Of a stretch of DNA of 64,000 nt, positions 54,804-63,574 are shown one piece after another; position 1 is the stretch's first letter, and each line of letters starts with the position of its first letter. Source of the stretch: Komarekiella delphini-convector SJRDD-AB1 (GTDB lineage Bacteria; Cyanobacteriota; Cyanobacteriia; Cyanobacteriales; Nostocaceae); NCBI RefSeq assembly GCF_014831675.1, contig NZ_VJXY01000015.1, positions 100,752 to 164,751 of the forward strand, read 5' to 3'. Under the pieces are notes generated by a model. The model was not told the origin of the DNA, ran no database searches, and was given only the letters and a program-made list of their open reading frames with translations. The translations under genes and the position numbers were made by a program.

Positions 54804-55982
54804 CTACGGAGGGAAACCCTCTCGCAGCACTGGACTTACCCTGTATTTTATATTTCGCGCCGCGTTGTGGTCACAGCAGTAGCTTGCACCACATAAGCAG
54901 TTGTGCCACCTATCAGCCAGTGTTTTTGGAACTGTCGCGCCACAATTAGAACACTCTTGGCTTGTGCCGTTGGGATTTACTGCTACGACCAAACACCCAG
55001 CACTTGCAGCCTTGGTGTTCAGAATTTGTAGAAATTGACCTCATCCAGCATCGGTTATGGACTTGGCAAGCATAGACTTAGCAAGTCCCTTGATATTTAA
55101 GTTTTCATGAGCAATAACCTTGGCTTTAGTTAGTAACCATAAGGCAGTTTTCTAGTGAAAATCTTTACGTTAATTGGCAACTTTTAAATGAGTTTTTGCA
55201 ACACGTTTAATAGATTTTTGACGACGATTTGATCCCTTCTTCTTGCGGGATAACTGACGCTGCAACCGCTTCAATTGCTTCTCGGCTTGACGGTAATGTT
55301 GCGGGATTTCTACTTCTTGGTTGTCACTCGTTACCAAGAATGATTTTAACCCCATGTCAATGCCCACAGTGTTATCAGGCACGGGGATAATGTCGGACGT
55401 GAGACTAGGCACAGTTACATCTTCCAGGCTAAGGCTGATATACCAACCGTCAGCCTTACAGGTAATCGTCGCTGTTTTAATTTTGAATCCGTCAGGGATG
55501 GGACGGTGCAAAATCATTTTCACCTTGCCAATTTTGAGCAACTGAATAAACTTACCCTGAACGTGTTCCGGTTTGATTGGGTCAGGAAATGCCAATGAAC
55601 GGTAACGAAATGCGCCTTTGAATCGTGGACAACCTGATTTAAAACCCTTGATATCTCCCTTTAGCCATCTGTCAAACGTCTTTTCAACCCTTGCAATTAC
55701 ATCTTGTAGGGTGTGGGAAGGCAGTTCTTTATATTCAAGAAATAAGGTTTTAGTGTTGGTTAAATCTCGCTTTTGACTGTAATAATCTGGCCGATTTTTT
55801 AGCGGTGCAATACTGCAAGAAATAATAGAAAATCTGTCAACATCACAACGGTTTTTCTCCCACCAGTTAAACCGTTCTGCCAGTCTGTAGTTATATTGAC
55901 GGCGACACAAATCTAGCCAGTTTTCAAACCTGGCTATCTGTTGCGATGTAGGGCGTAAACGGTACTGGTAGGCTAGACGCAT
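54804..55982 (-). pseudogene. tnpB: TnpB (IS605 OrfB family) with three in-frame stop codons
   Basis: One continuous frame of about 393 codons interrupted by TAA (55170-55172), TAG (18 bp later) and TGA (near 55037-55045), each explicable by a single transition from Gln, Gln and Trp. Otherwise complete: N-terminal helix-turn-helix (about 1-45), RuvC residues in VGIDMG, IAHENL and CDHNAARN, and zinc ribbon CSNCG...CLCG. TnpB is the RNA-guided nuclease ancestor of Cas12. No tnpA is present. A broken XRE gene lies 5 bp upstream. Inactive as read unless stops are suppressed. Confidence 0.88.
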
Positions 55983-55987
55983 TTTTA

Positions 55988-56205
55988 TTAATCTTTTTCT
56001 GGTTCAAATAAATCAGCCAAATCTTCAACTGTGGATCTTGTGATTTTGCAAAGCCTGATAGTTTGTCTTAAGGTAAGTCGCGGAGCATGAACTCAGCGCT
56101 CCAATTGGAAACAGTTTGATCAGTAACGCCTACTGCCTCTGCTACTTGTCTTTGAGTGAGTCCTAGAGACTCTCTTAGCGTCATAAAGTTTTCACCTGAA
56201 GTCAT
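55988..56205 (-). pseudogene. Broken XRE-family helix-turn-helix gene preceding tnpB
   Basis: Starts MTSGENFMTLRESLGLTQ, then RQVAEAVGVTDQTVSNW, a clear HTH_3 fold. A one-base deletion after Trp shifts the frame; the original frame resumes with RLTLRQTIRLCKITRST and VEDLADLFEPEKD and stops at 55988-55990, after a further TGA. It ends 5 bp before tnpB ATG, as in an operon. Small XRE genes directly upstream of tnpB recur in cyanobacteria; here both are decayed. Confidence 0.8.
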
Positions 56206-56260
56206 CTACACAAAATACTACTACAAGTTATTACTACAAGCCAACTTGATTTAATAGTAA

Positions 56261-56300
56261 TAGAGAAAGCGGCTTGCCTCGAAAACTAACCGCTTCTCTA
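56261..56300. other. Hairpin near the presumed left end of the transposon
   Basis: TAGAGAAAGCGG pairs with CCGCTTCTCTA with one bulged base. A second weak stem CGGCT/AGCCG follows (56332-56355) with TTTTG after it. The first may be the left-end hairpin of the IS605-type element. Confidence 0.4.
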
Positions 56301-56439
56301 TCCAAAACTTGGTATTGGTTAAAACAGAACTCGGCTAACTTTCCACGGAGAGCCGGGTTTTGTATTTGGAATTCATTTTATTAGAAATCAATAAAAATTA
56401 CGATCGCTTCAGGTATTTGGCAAGCGCCCCAGATTATAG

Positions 56440-56700
56440 CAACACAGGTTTGAAAAATACCAAGTTCACCACTTCAAGAACATCTACTCCTGTGTCCAGC
56501 ATATCTACAGAAACAACAATAGTTCCTTCCTTGTTGACTGGGGAAAATTCATCTAATAGGCTTTGGTTGTGAGAGATTTCGCTGTGGATGACCTGGGCAA
56601 ACTTACCTTTATAGTGGGGATAGTTTGTATCGAAGCGTTAGACAATAAACTCAGCGTGTTTTTGAGTCCGGGCGAAGATGATAATTTTACCAAGATGATC
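56440..56700 (-). pseudogene. hsdR: Fragment of type I restriction enzyme R subunit
   Basis: Minus-strand translation reads LGKIIIFARTQKHAEFIV-stop-RFDTNYPHYKGKFAQ, VIHSEISHNQSLLDEF and VSVDMLDTGVDVLE, with VNLVFFKPV at the end. This is the helicase-domain 2 segment of HsdR proteins. It carries an internal stop, and both ends are missing. It is joined directly to the 3' end of hsdS without a normal start. Confidence 0.8.
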
Positions 56701-56832
56701 GCAGTAATTCTTCTGTGAGTATGATCGCTTCTTTGCGCTTTTGGCAAACACCATCAGCCTTATCAAGAATCGCAGCCATGCGGCGTTGTGCTTCCAATGG
56801 AGGCACTAGAACAGGCACAACATGAACTAAGT

Positions 56833-57226
56833 CAGAACTTACGCACTTAGATCCCCCAACCCCCTTCAAAAGGGGGCTTTATGAATTCCCCCCTTTTGAA
56901 GGGGAGCCAGCGCGGTCTTCTCTACTTTGAGGCTGCGCCAAGGGGGTTTCCCCGCCACTCCCCACAACGGATAGCGCAGCGTAAAGCCTTTTCTTCTCCT
57001 ATCGGAGACACTTCGTGAACGAGAGGCTTCGCCTTAAGCGAAGCCATGCCGTAAAGCCTGCGGCATGGCTTCTCTTCGAGAGGCTTCGCCAACGCTGAGA
57101 GCGAGTCTTGTTTGCGACACGCTACGCGAACGAGCGTCGGCAACCTCCGCCTTGGGGTGGCTCTCCATGAGCGACTGGCGTGGGCTAGGGGGGGTCTAGG
57201 TTTCAGCCTTCAGTGCGTAAGTCCTA
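56833..57226. mobile_element. MITE (family A), 394 bp copy carrying a nested repeat
   Basis: Same ends as 51553-51668 (CAGAACTTACGCACTTAG ... AGTGCGTAAGTCCTA). Direct repeats TAAGT flank both sides (56828-56832, 57227-57231). It differs from the empty copy by an internal 278 bp block (56905-57182). Confidence 0.9.
56905..57182. repeat. Nested modular repeat, copy 2 (opposite orientation to copy 1)
   Basis: Begins AGCCAGCGCGG and ends GCGACTGGCGTG. Highly similar to the complement of 22279-22536, including blocks TTACGCTGCGCTATCCGTTG and GAGCGAGTCTTG. The central hairpin AAGCCATGCC / GGCATGGCTT has its loop in the opposite sense relative to the rest. The short open frames inside are not genes. 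Confidence 0.85.
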
Positions 57227-57423
57227 TAAGTTACGATTTAAAGTTGGCACACCAGTCCCTCTAGTGTGCGTTTCTAGCCTCATCCACTTCAGCTTGACAG
57301 TTGCTAATTTTTCGCGTATATGACGTATATTCAGCCGCAATTGCCCAAAATAACCTTGAGATGAACATTTAGCGAATGCTACCGTCTACAAGGTGACACA
57401 GGATTTGAGGAATTTCTCTAACC

Positions 57424-59472
57424 ATGAAGCGTAGACACAAAGTAGCTTATCATCAGACATCGCTGATTAGTCTCAGCTTAATATCTACTTTAATTGCACC
57501 TTATTTTGCTTTTATCTTTGCTGCTCGTGCAAACGCTGCACCCAGAACCCCAGACAAAAGCGTTAATTGTGAGATTTTAGTTGTGGGTGGTGGACTATCT
57601 GGCGTGGCGACGGCTTACGAAGGGTTACTAGCGGGACGAACGGTTTGCCTAACGGAAATTACCGACTGGCTAGGTGGACAAATTTCTGCTCAAGGGACAT
57701 CTGCATTAGACGAACGGCCAACCCAGCGAGCTCGCCAATTCTATTCTCGCGGCTATCTGGAATTGCGAAACCGGATTGAGCGCAAATACGGAGAACTTAA
57801 CCCCGGCGACTGTTGGGTAAGTGACTCTTGCTTTCTTCCCCGCGATGCTCACAATATTCTCAATCAGATGCTCAAAGATGCTGAAAAGCGGGGCAGAGGT
57901 AAGTTGCAATGGTTTCCAAATACGGTAATAAAGGATCTGGATATTAGTACTAATGGCAAAATAATTAATAGTGCGATCGCAATCCAACATCAACCAGTAA
58001 AAGGTTCACCACCTCTCAACACCCTTACTTTATCTCAAAGCATTGGAGATGCATATCGTTACCAAAACTCGTCTCGGTTTAACAAAACTATTATCAGCTT
58101 CATTCCCCAGCAATCAAAAACCAATGCCCCTAAATGGTATGTCGTAGACGCCAGCGAAACCGGGGAAATTATCGCCCTGGCTGATGTCCCCTACCGATTA
58201 GGTATTGATGCTCGTTCCTACCTAGAACCTTCCTCTTCCAGCACCACAAACGATCCTTATTGTACTCAGGGTTTTACCTACACCTTTGCAATGGAGGCAA
58301 CCAAGGAACCGCAACAGCAGAAAATGCCCCCATTCTATTTACAATATTCACCATATTTCAGCTATGAATTAACACGACTGGCAAACTTTGATTTAGTTTT
58401 TACCTACCGTCGGATTTGGAGTCCTAGGAAAGGAAAACCCGCAACATTCGGTGGTGTCAAGTTTACTGCTCCGACGCCGGGAGACATCTCCATGCAAAAC
58501 TGGACTTGGGGTAACGACTACCGCCCAGGAACCGCCAGAGATAACCTAGTTTACACTCGCCAACAGTTGCAAGGCACTGGACAGTTAAAGCCAGGGGGAT
58601 GGATGGGGGGACTGCGGACAGAAAGCCTCCGCAAAGCTGAGGAAAACGCTCTTTCATTCTTTTATTGGCTCTACGCTGGAACAACAGATTCCCAACTAGG
58701 CAATGGAGTCAAGCAGCCACGAACGAATAATAAACTGTTAACAGGTATAAATTCCCCAATGGGGACAGCGCATGGTTTATCGAAATATCCCTACATGCGA
58801 GAAGGACGCCGCGTTATTGGACGCCCTAGCTGGGGACAACCAGGCGGCTTTGGTATCTGGGAAATTGATATTTCTCGCCGTGACTACAATGACGAGTATT
58901 ACCGTAAGACTCTACCAGCAGATATGTATCGCAGATTAAGAGCAGCACTTTCCGGTTTGGAAGCAGTATCAGTAATTGAGGGTAGAGTTTCACCAGATAA
59001 AGCAATGCGGCGGACTCGTTCTACTATCTTCCCCGATTCTGTAGGTATTGGTCATTACGCCATAGATTTCCATCCTTGCATGGTGAACAGCCCACCAGAA
59101 GCACCTGGTAACATAGAACGTCCAGGTGAACGACGCGGTGCTGGACAAGCTTATCCCTTCCAAATTGCTTTAAGGGCGATGATTCCCCAAAAAATTGATA
59201 ATTTGCTCGTCGGAGGTAAAAGCATTGCTACCAGCCACATCGCCGCTGCTGCTTATCGTGTACACTCCTTTGAATGGTCTGCTGGCGCAGCTGCGGGAAC
59301 TGTTGCAGCTTTTGCTATCAAAAATGCCGTTGCACCTTACCAACTAGTGGATGATTTACCCAAATCAGAACCACAACTAGAAGCCCTCAAACGGCTGTTG
59401 AAGCAAAATGGCAATCCCACTGCTTTCCCCGATACGTCTATTTTTAACGAAAACTGGGATAATTGGCGGTAG
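57424..59472 (+). CDS. Secreted FAD-dependent oxidoreductase
   Basis: 682 residues. Signal peptide to about residue 39 (ARANAAPR). FAD-binding Rossmann motif ILVVGGGLSGVATAYEGLLAG (51-71, GGGLSG at 55-60) followed by WLGGQISAQGTSALDE, typical of the FAD_oxidored (PF12831) group. The second FAD contact region is near the end (DNLLVGGKSIATSHIAAAAYRVHS). An internal CxxxxxxCF (about 136-143) may form a disulfide. Substrate unknown; some relatives were misnamed xanthan lyase. Single gene followed by repeats. Confidence 0.88.
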   Translation: MKRRHKVAYHQTSLISLSLISTLIAPYFAFIFAARANAAPRTPDKSVNCEILVVGGGLSGVATAYEGLLAGRTVCLTEITDWLGGQISAQGTSALDERPTQRARQFYSRGYLELRNRIERKYGELNPGDCWVSDSCFLPRDAHNILNQMLKDAEKRGRGKLQWFPNTVIKDLDISTNGKIINSAIAIQHQPVKGSPPLNTLTLSQSIGDAYRYQNSSRFNKTIISFIPQQSKTNAPKWYVVDASETGEIIALADVPYRLGIDARSYLEPSSSSTTNDPYCTQGFTYTFAMEATKEPQQQKMPPFYLQYSPYFSYELTRLANFDLVFTYRRIWSPRKGKPATFGGVKFTAPTPGDISMQNWTWGNDYRPGTARDNLVYTRQQLQGTGQLKPGGWMGGLRTESLRKAEENALSFFYWLYAGTTDSQLGNGVKQPRTNNKLLTGINSPMGTAHGLSKYPYMREGRRVIGRPSWGQPGGFGIWEIDISRRDYNDEYYRKTLPADMYRRLRAALSGLEAVSVIEGRVSPDKAMRRTRSTIFPDSVGIGHYAIDFHPCMVNSPPEAPGNIERPGERRGAGQAYPFQIALRAMIPQKIDNLLVGGKSIATSHIAAAAYRVHSFEWSAGAAAGTVAAFAIKNAVAPYQLVDDLPKSEPQLEALKRLLKQNGNPTAFPDTSIFNENWDNWR

Positions 59473-59475
59473 GCG

Positions 59476-59741
59476 CTGGGACTGGGGACTGGGGACTGGG
59501 GATTGGGGATTGATGACTGATGACTGATGACTGATGACTGATAACTGATGACTGATGACTGGGTGTAGAGAAAACTCTTTCCTAATTTTTAATCCTAATC
59601 CCCAGTCCCTAATCCCCAATCCCTAATCCCCAATCCCCAATCCCCAGTCCCCAATCCCCATTGCCCCTTATCCCCAGAGGGGGCCCCGAGTTCCCCAATC
59701 CCCAATCCCCAGTCCCCAGTCCCCAGTCCCCAGTCCCCAGA
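59476..59741. repeat. Short tandem repeat array with inverted halves
   Basis: GGGACTG units (59476-59511), TGATGAC units (59512-59561), then on the other side of a 40 bp spacer CCCCAGT / CCCCAAT units (59600-59741). The G-rich and C-rich halves are complementary, so a long hairpin is possible. This fills most of the gap between the oxidoreductase and clpS. Confidence 0.9.
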
Positions 59742-59803
59742 CAATGAACTAAACTAGTTACTTATAGTGTAGTTTTGTAAAACCCTATTGACTATATTGT
59801 TCT

Positions 59804-60130
59804 ATGGTTACGACACTTTCAGCAGCTTTTTACGGGATGGCCACAGCACCAACTGTAGCTCCTGAACGGTCTAATCAAGTTACCCGTAAAACTTATCCGA
59901 ATTACAAGGTGATTGTATTAAACGATGACTTTAATACATTTCAACACGTGTCTGAATGTTTGATGAAGTATATTCCAGGGATGAGTGGCGATCGCGCCTG
60001 GGATCTAACTAATCAGGTACACTTTGAAGGTCAGGCAATCGTCTGGGTTGGGCCTCAAGAAGCTGCGGAACTGTACCACCAACAGTTACGTCGAGCTGGT
60101 CTAACAATGGCACCTTTGGAAGCAGCTTAA
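59804..60130 (+). CDS. clpS: ATP-dependent Clp protease adaptor ClpS
   Basis: 108 residues; ATG 59837 is an alternative start. The ClpS core (about 27-103) has YKVIVLNDDFNTFQHVSECL with the N-degron contact motif NDDxNT, and GRAxWDLTxxVHxxG-like GDRAWDLTNQVHFEGQA. It delivers N-end-rule substrates to the ClpAP-type (ClpC in cyanobacteria) protease. Followed after 5 bp by the DUF2103 gene, with which it is probably co-transcribed. Confidence 0.93.
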   Translation: MVTTLSAAFYGMATAPTVAPERSNQVTRKTYPNYKVIVLNDDFNTFQHVSECLMKYIPGMSGDRAWDLTNQVHFEGQAIVWVGPQEAAELYHQQLRRAGLTMAPLEAA

Positions 60131-60135
60131 TTATC

Positions 60136-60459
60136 ATGGGCAAACCTACTGCTAAATCCCTCCGAGCGGCTTCTCAAAAAGTTGGCAGACTAGTTTGGAA
60201 TCACTCGACTCACATTTCAGGTCTGATCCCAATTTTAGAACGTCTGTGTCAACAAGATGGCATTCAAACCGTCACGCCAGGAGTCATTGGACGGGTAAGA
60301 GGTCATTGTCCTAAAATGCAACTCCGCGTATCTGTACCGATTCGCGGAGGCTATAAAGCTATCGCCCGACAAGGTAAAACCGTGCAAGAAGTGTTTATTC
60401 TTACACCCCTGGCTCAGGATCAACTCGAAACCGCGATCGCGATCGCCATGAAAATTTAG
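60136..60459 (+). CDS. DUF2103 family protein
   Basis: 107 residues. Short basic protein with VWNHSTHISGLIPILERL, TVTPGVIGRVRGHCPKMQLRV and a C-terminal helix LETAIAIAMKI. Members are cyanobacterial/archaeal proteins annotated as predicted metal-binding (His and Cys near 22-26 and 57). The 5 bp spacing to clpS, an arrangement I know from other cyanobacteria, suggests a link to proteolysis, but no function is established. Confidence 0.88.
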   Translation: MGKPTAKSLRAASQKVGRLVWNHSTHISGLIPILERLCQQDGIQTVTPGVIGRVRGHCPKMQLRVSVPIRGGYKAIARQGKTVQEVFILTPLAQDQLETAIAIAMKI

Positions 60460-60534
60460 TTATCTTATAAAAAGGCATACCCACACCGTTGACAGTCAAC
60501 AGTCAACAGTCAACAGTCAACCAATAACTAATTA

Positions 60535-60870
60535 CTATTCCTCAACACGATGTACTGCGAATTTGTGTAGTGGCAGACTGAGGATGCAAGAAAAAGTTAA
60601 AAAATAGGACAAAGCAGTAGTTATTTTTAAAGTCGTGATTACAGTTTCCCAGTCAGGTAAAACTAGCTTTTCAACGCCAAAAGCAACACAGTAAACTAGC
60701 CAGTAAGCAAAGCTCATTCTAAACAAAATTAGCTCTGTTTCTTCTACATCATCTTTTTGCTGCTTGTTGTTACACAGTAACATTAACCCAACAATACAAG
60801 CTACAAAAGAAACAGCAACAGCAACTTCGTGACAAAATAAGTTTACCGAATGCATTTGTGTTGATCCCAA
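60535..60870 (-). CDS. Small membrane protein with three predicted helices
   Basis: 111 residues; ATG at residue 6 is an alternative start. Hydrophobic segments at about 14-32, 50-66 and 80-100, with a charged loop NNKQQKDDVEETE. No family recognised. Single gene; STRR repeats (CAGTCAA units, 60488-60522) lie just after its end. Confidence 0.65.
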   Translation of the reverse strand: MGSTQMHSVNLFCHEVAVAVSFVACIVGLMLLCNNKQQKDDVEETELILFRMSFAYWLVYCVAFGVEKLVLPDWETVITTLKITTALSYFLTFSCILSLPLHKFAVHRVEE

Positions 60871-61059
60871 GATTTTTTATATTGAAATTCAGTCTAAAGG
60901 AATATTCCTTACAGATCCAAAAACTATTTACAAACTGCAATAGAACAGTGCAACCTATGTAAACAATTGCAACAAAGATATAGACTTGTCATTTGTCATT
61001 AGTGAAAACTAAGAACAAATGACTGTAACATCTGATGGCACTCATTGGCTTTTCGTAAC

Positions 61060-61849
61060 TAGTTATCCAACGACAACAGACAGCAGGATGCTCGCAAAAG
61101 CTCGATAAGTTGTGCTGCTCGCTGAAAGTTTCTGCCAAACTTAAGCCTGATTGTTGTGATAGGAATTGAATCAGTTGTGCCAAGAAAAGATGAATTGGGG
61201 GAGCGTAGCGGAGACTACGCCAAATCACAAACTTAAACTCATCCTTAATCTGCTCTGCCAGCTTAACAGAAAGCCAAGTTTTACCAATTCCACCCATGCC
61301 GCAGAGTGCAACCAAGCGGCAGCAGTTTTCCAGAATCCATTGCCTCAGCTTCAGCAATTCTGAAGAGTGCCCATAAAAAGCCTAGACATCGGGGGCTTTA
61401 CTCCAGTCAACATAATTTTGCTTTTTGAATTGTCCTGCACCTGCTGCTAGAGAATTTTGGCTTGGAGAAACAGAAATAGGTAACAAGTTGCTCGTAATGA
61501 CGGCTGTCTGATTCTCTGCTTGCTGTTCATAGTCTTCCCGCTCCAGCACCAGATTAAATGCCTTAAAGCAGCGACTAAGGGTGTGTTTATCCACTCCCAC
61601 ATCACCAGCCAATACTTTCATCAACGTATTTGGAGTTAGTTCAGTGCGGAAGTTTAAGGCTGCTAGGGTATAACGTTTACTTGCGTTTTCTCGAATTTCT
61701 GCCTGAGATTTTGCAGTCTTAAGCTTTTGTAAACCGTAGGAACTTAAGACCACACCTCTTTTACGTGAATGCTTGGGTAGATACATTTGGCTGGAGGCAA
61801 AATACGAAAACTTTTGTCTTAAATAATCTCTTGAAATCCTACCTAGCAA
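61060..61849 (-). pseudogene. NB-ARC (STAND) ATPase gene, truncated and broken
   Basis: The N-terminal part (61849-61382) contains KRGVVLSSYGLQKLKTAKS and LTPNTLMKVLAGDVGVDKHT, the usual N-terminus of cyanobacterial NB-ARC/WD40 proteins, and ends in a single in-frame TAG. The same frame continues with FYGHSSELLKLRQWIL and the P-loop CGMGGIGKTWLS. After a frameshift, AQLIELLRASCCLLSLDN supplies the Walker B region, then everything stops at TAG. The rest of NB-ARC and all C-terminal repeats are missing. Intact relatives are over 1000 residues. Confidence 0.82.
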
Positions 61850-62277
61850 AAGCTTTGGGGAATTGATATTAAAAAACTGTAAATATTTGTTTGATCTTTC
61901 TGAACTTTCGTAGTTAAATTCAGATTGAGGTCAAATACTGTACAACAGACTATTCAATTGCAATTCAATTGCAATCTATTCATCAAGAAGGCTCAGGGGG
62001 AAAGGGGAAGGTGGGGCCCCCTCTGGGGATAAGGGGCGGGGGAAAAGGTAAAAACCGAACTTCTCTACCAGACGCTTGGGCGAACGTCCCGCTACGCGCT
62101 AACGCCTGCTTTTTTGCCGAAATAATCCTTCTATTATGTGGGAGGTAAAACAAGCGTGGAATTGTGGACGACTTGTTTACCCCTTTTCCCTTTAACCTTT
62201 TCCCCTATGCGTTTTTATTTACCCACCGTGACAACGATACGTTCACTATCAAGAAAAGTGTTTTTTAGGAGAAAAGT
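61850..62277. other. Gap with dispersed repeat fragments
   Basis: 61990-62060 is a G-rich repeat (GGGGGAAAGGGGAAGG, GGGGATAAGGGGCGGGGG). 62064-62110 contains GACGCTTGGGCGAACGTCCC and CGCTACGCGCTAACGCC blocks related to the modular repeats at 22.3 and 57 kb. No gene is seen. Confidence 0.55.
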
Positions 62278-62718
62278 ATGCCAAAGGTTAATATTTCTGC
62301 TTATCAAAAGGTTGAGAAAATTAGATGGACAAAGGAGTACATGGATGAAAATCTAAACAACCTAAAAATAATTAAAATTGATGATTTAAAAATTGCTGAC
62401 GCAAGGAGTGGGATAATTTTGGAAGGATTAGATCTTGGCACAGATGGAACAGCACATATCAATTTAACCGTTCCTGATGGAATTGAATACCTTCATTTGA
62501 GCATTTTTGATAAGAAAAATACTGGTCAAACTAAAGCAGCTATCTATTATCAGATTGCAAGTTGGGATAAAGATATAAAATTAACAAAAGTGGAGAAGAC
62601 TTACATCGACGGAAAAATGACAAAGATTACGAATTCGCAATACAATCAAGAACCTCTACTGAAGCAGGATCTTGAGAAAATTTTGACTGTGTTATTTGAA
62701 GGCTGCAAGAGCAATTGA
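62278..62718 (+). CDS. Hypothetical protein, 146 residues
   Basis: Good ribosome-binding site (TTAGGAGAAAAGT before ATG 62278). Soluble, Lys/Ile/Asp-rich alpha/beta protein; GIEYLHLSIFDKKNTGQTKAAIYYQIASW, read in two parts, looks like an edge of a beta sandwich. No signal peptide or catalytic motif. Lower GC and fewer HIP1 sites than neighbours suggest acquisition. Not recognised. Confidence 0.6.
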   Translation: MPKVNISAYQKVEKIRWTKEYMDENLNNLKIIKIDDLKIADARSGIILEGLDLGTDGTAHINLTVPDGIEYLHLSIFDKKNTGQTKAAIYYQIASWDKDIKLTKVEKTYIDGKMTKITNSQYNQEPLLKQDLEKILTVLFEGCKSN

Positions 62719-62959
62719 GTGTGACATCATGACAAATTTTAAACTGTGAGCAACGCTCAATTTAACTGTCCTATCTTGGATTACCCAGAAGCAAACCTTC
62801 TTTTATAGAACACTAGCACACTATAGTAGACAAAATTCCGAGATAAGCAATTAGTTATTTTGATACATTTTAGTAATTAAGATCTTTGCTTCTGGCGTAT
62901 GTTCCTGGGCAATTGCATAACGCAATTCACCTATTTTTTAACAATTTCAGCCGAAGCCT

Positions 62960-63030
62960 AAGCTAACACAATTAATAACCTGCGGTCTAAGCTCGCCATC
63001 TACAATACAGTGCGATCGCTTATGAGATTC
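62960..63030 (+). pseudogene. Decayed fragment related to the gene at 63575
   Basis: Frame reading EA-stop-ANTINNLRSKLAIYNTVRSL matches VEAYTANINDLRSKLAAYNTALSS of the downstream protein. The DNA block CTGCGGTCTAAGCTCGCC is almost identical to TTGCGGTCTAAGCTTGCT (63707-63724). Upstream and downstream parts are gone. The rest of 62719-63202 shows no other gene. Confidence 0.75.
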
Positions 63031-63202
63031 TGACCTTGAATGGTAATAGCGATCGCAGTGTCATGTTTACCAGAATACTCTACAAAATCGTTTCACATTG
63101 AATTTTATCAAACTAATCATCACCAACTAGCAACTAAATAGTGACTGCTCAAATTCAAACGCTAGTTGTCAAAATTTAAACGTTTGCAGCTAATGCTGCA
63201 TT

Positions 63203-63405
63203 ATGTATAAGTAATGCTTAAGCGTTTGCAATTCAGCTATAATTAATTACAGCAAATGCTTCATACTTTGCAACAAATGCTATTTCATGTATAAGTAATG
63301 CTTAAGCGTTGGCAACTTAGGTATAATTAATTGCAGCAAACGCTTCATACTTTGCAACAAATGCTATTTCATTTATAAGTATCGCTTAAATCATTGCAGC
63401 AATCG
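63203..63405. repeat. 84 bp tandem repeats with internal inverted repeats
   Basis: Units start at 63203, 63287 and 63371 (last partial), each opening ATxTATAAGTAxxGCTTAA. Inside each full unit AAGCGTTTGC (or AAGCGTTGGC) and GCAAATGCTT (or GCAAACGCTT) flank TATAATTAATT. The region lies 170-370 bp upstream of the next gene and could be a repeated control site or an origin-like iteron cluster. Confidence 0.85.
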
Positions 63406-63574
63406 TTGCATTGAGATTATGTATGCATTGAATAGGATAATTGAAAAATTATCTAAGTAAAATTAACTAATCTTTTTGAGATGCGATCGCAACTTATTTG
63501 CTAGATTTTTCTCAGGTCAATCAAAGATATTCCTGTATAAAACAGTATTAGCAACCTAGTAACAGGAATGTATC

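Larger units (their letters stand above)
56687..57300 (-). pseudogene. hsdS: Type I specificity subunit remnant interrupted by a MITE
   Basis: The C-terminal block LVHVVPVLVPPLEAQRRMAA, then ILDKADGVCQKRKEAIILTEELL, is typical for HsdS (conserved PPLxEQxRI helix region). The preceding residues GTGVPTLNRNL lie at 57227-57275, on the far side of the MITE. Removing the element and one copy of the 5 bp duplication restores the frame R-N-L-V-H-V. The N-terminal target recognition domain is absent. Confidence 0.8.

Noticed and set aside
56922-57143. Open frame of 73 codons inside the nested repeat
   Set aside because: It lies wholly within a palindromic modular repeat, has no ribosome-binding site and is not preserved in the other copy.
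63203-63405. Possible CRISPR array from 84 bp periodicity
   Set aside because: The whole 84 bp unit is conserved, with no unique spacers between short repeats.
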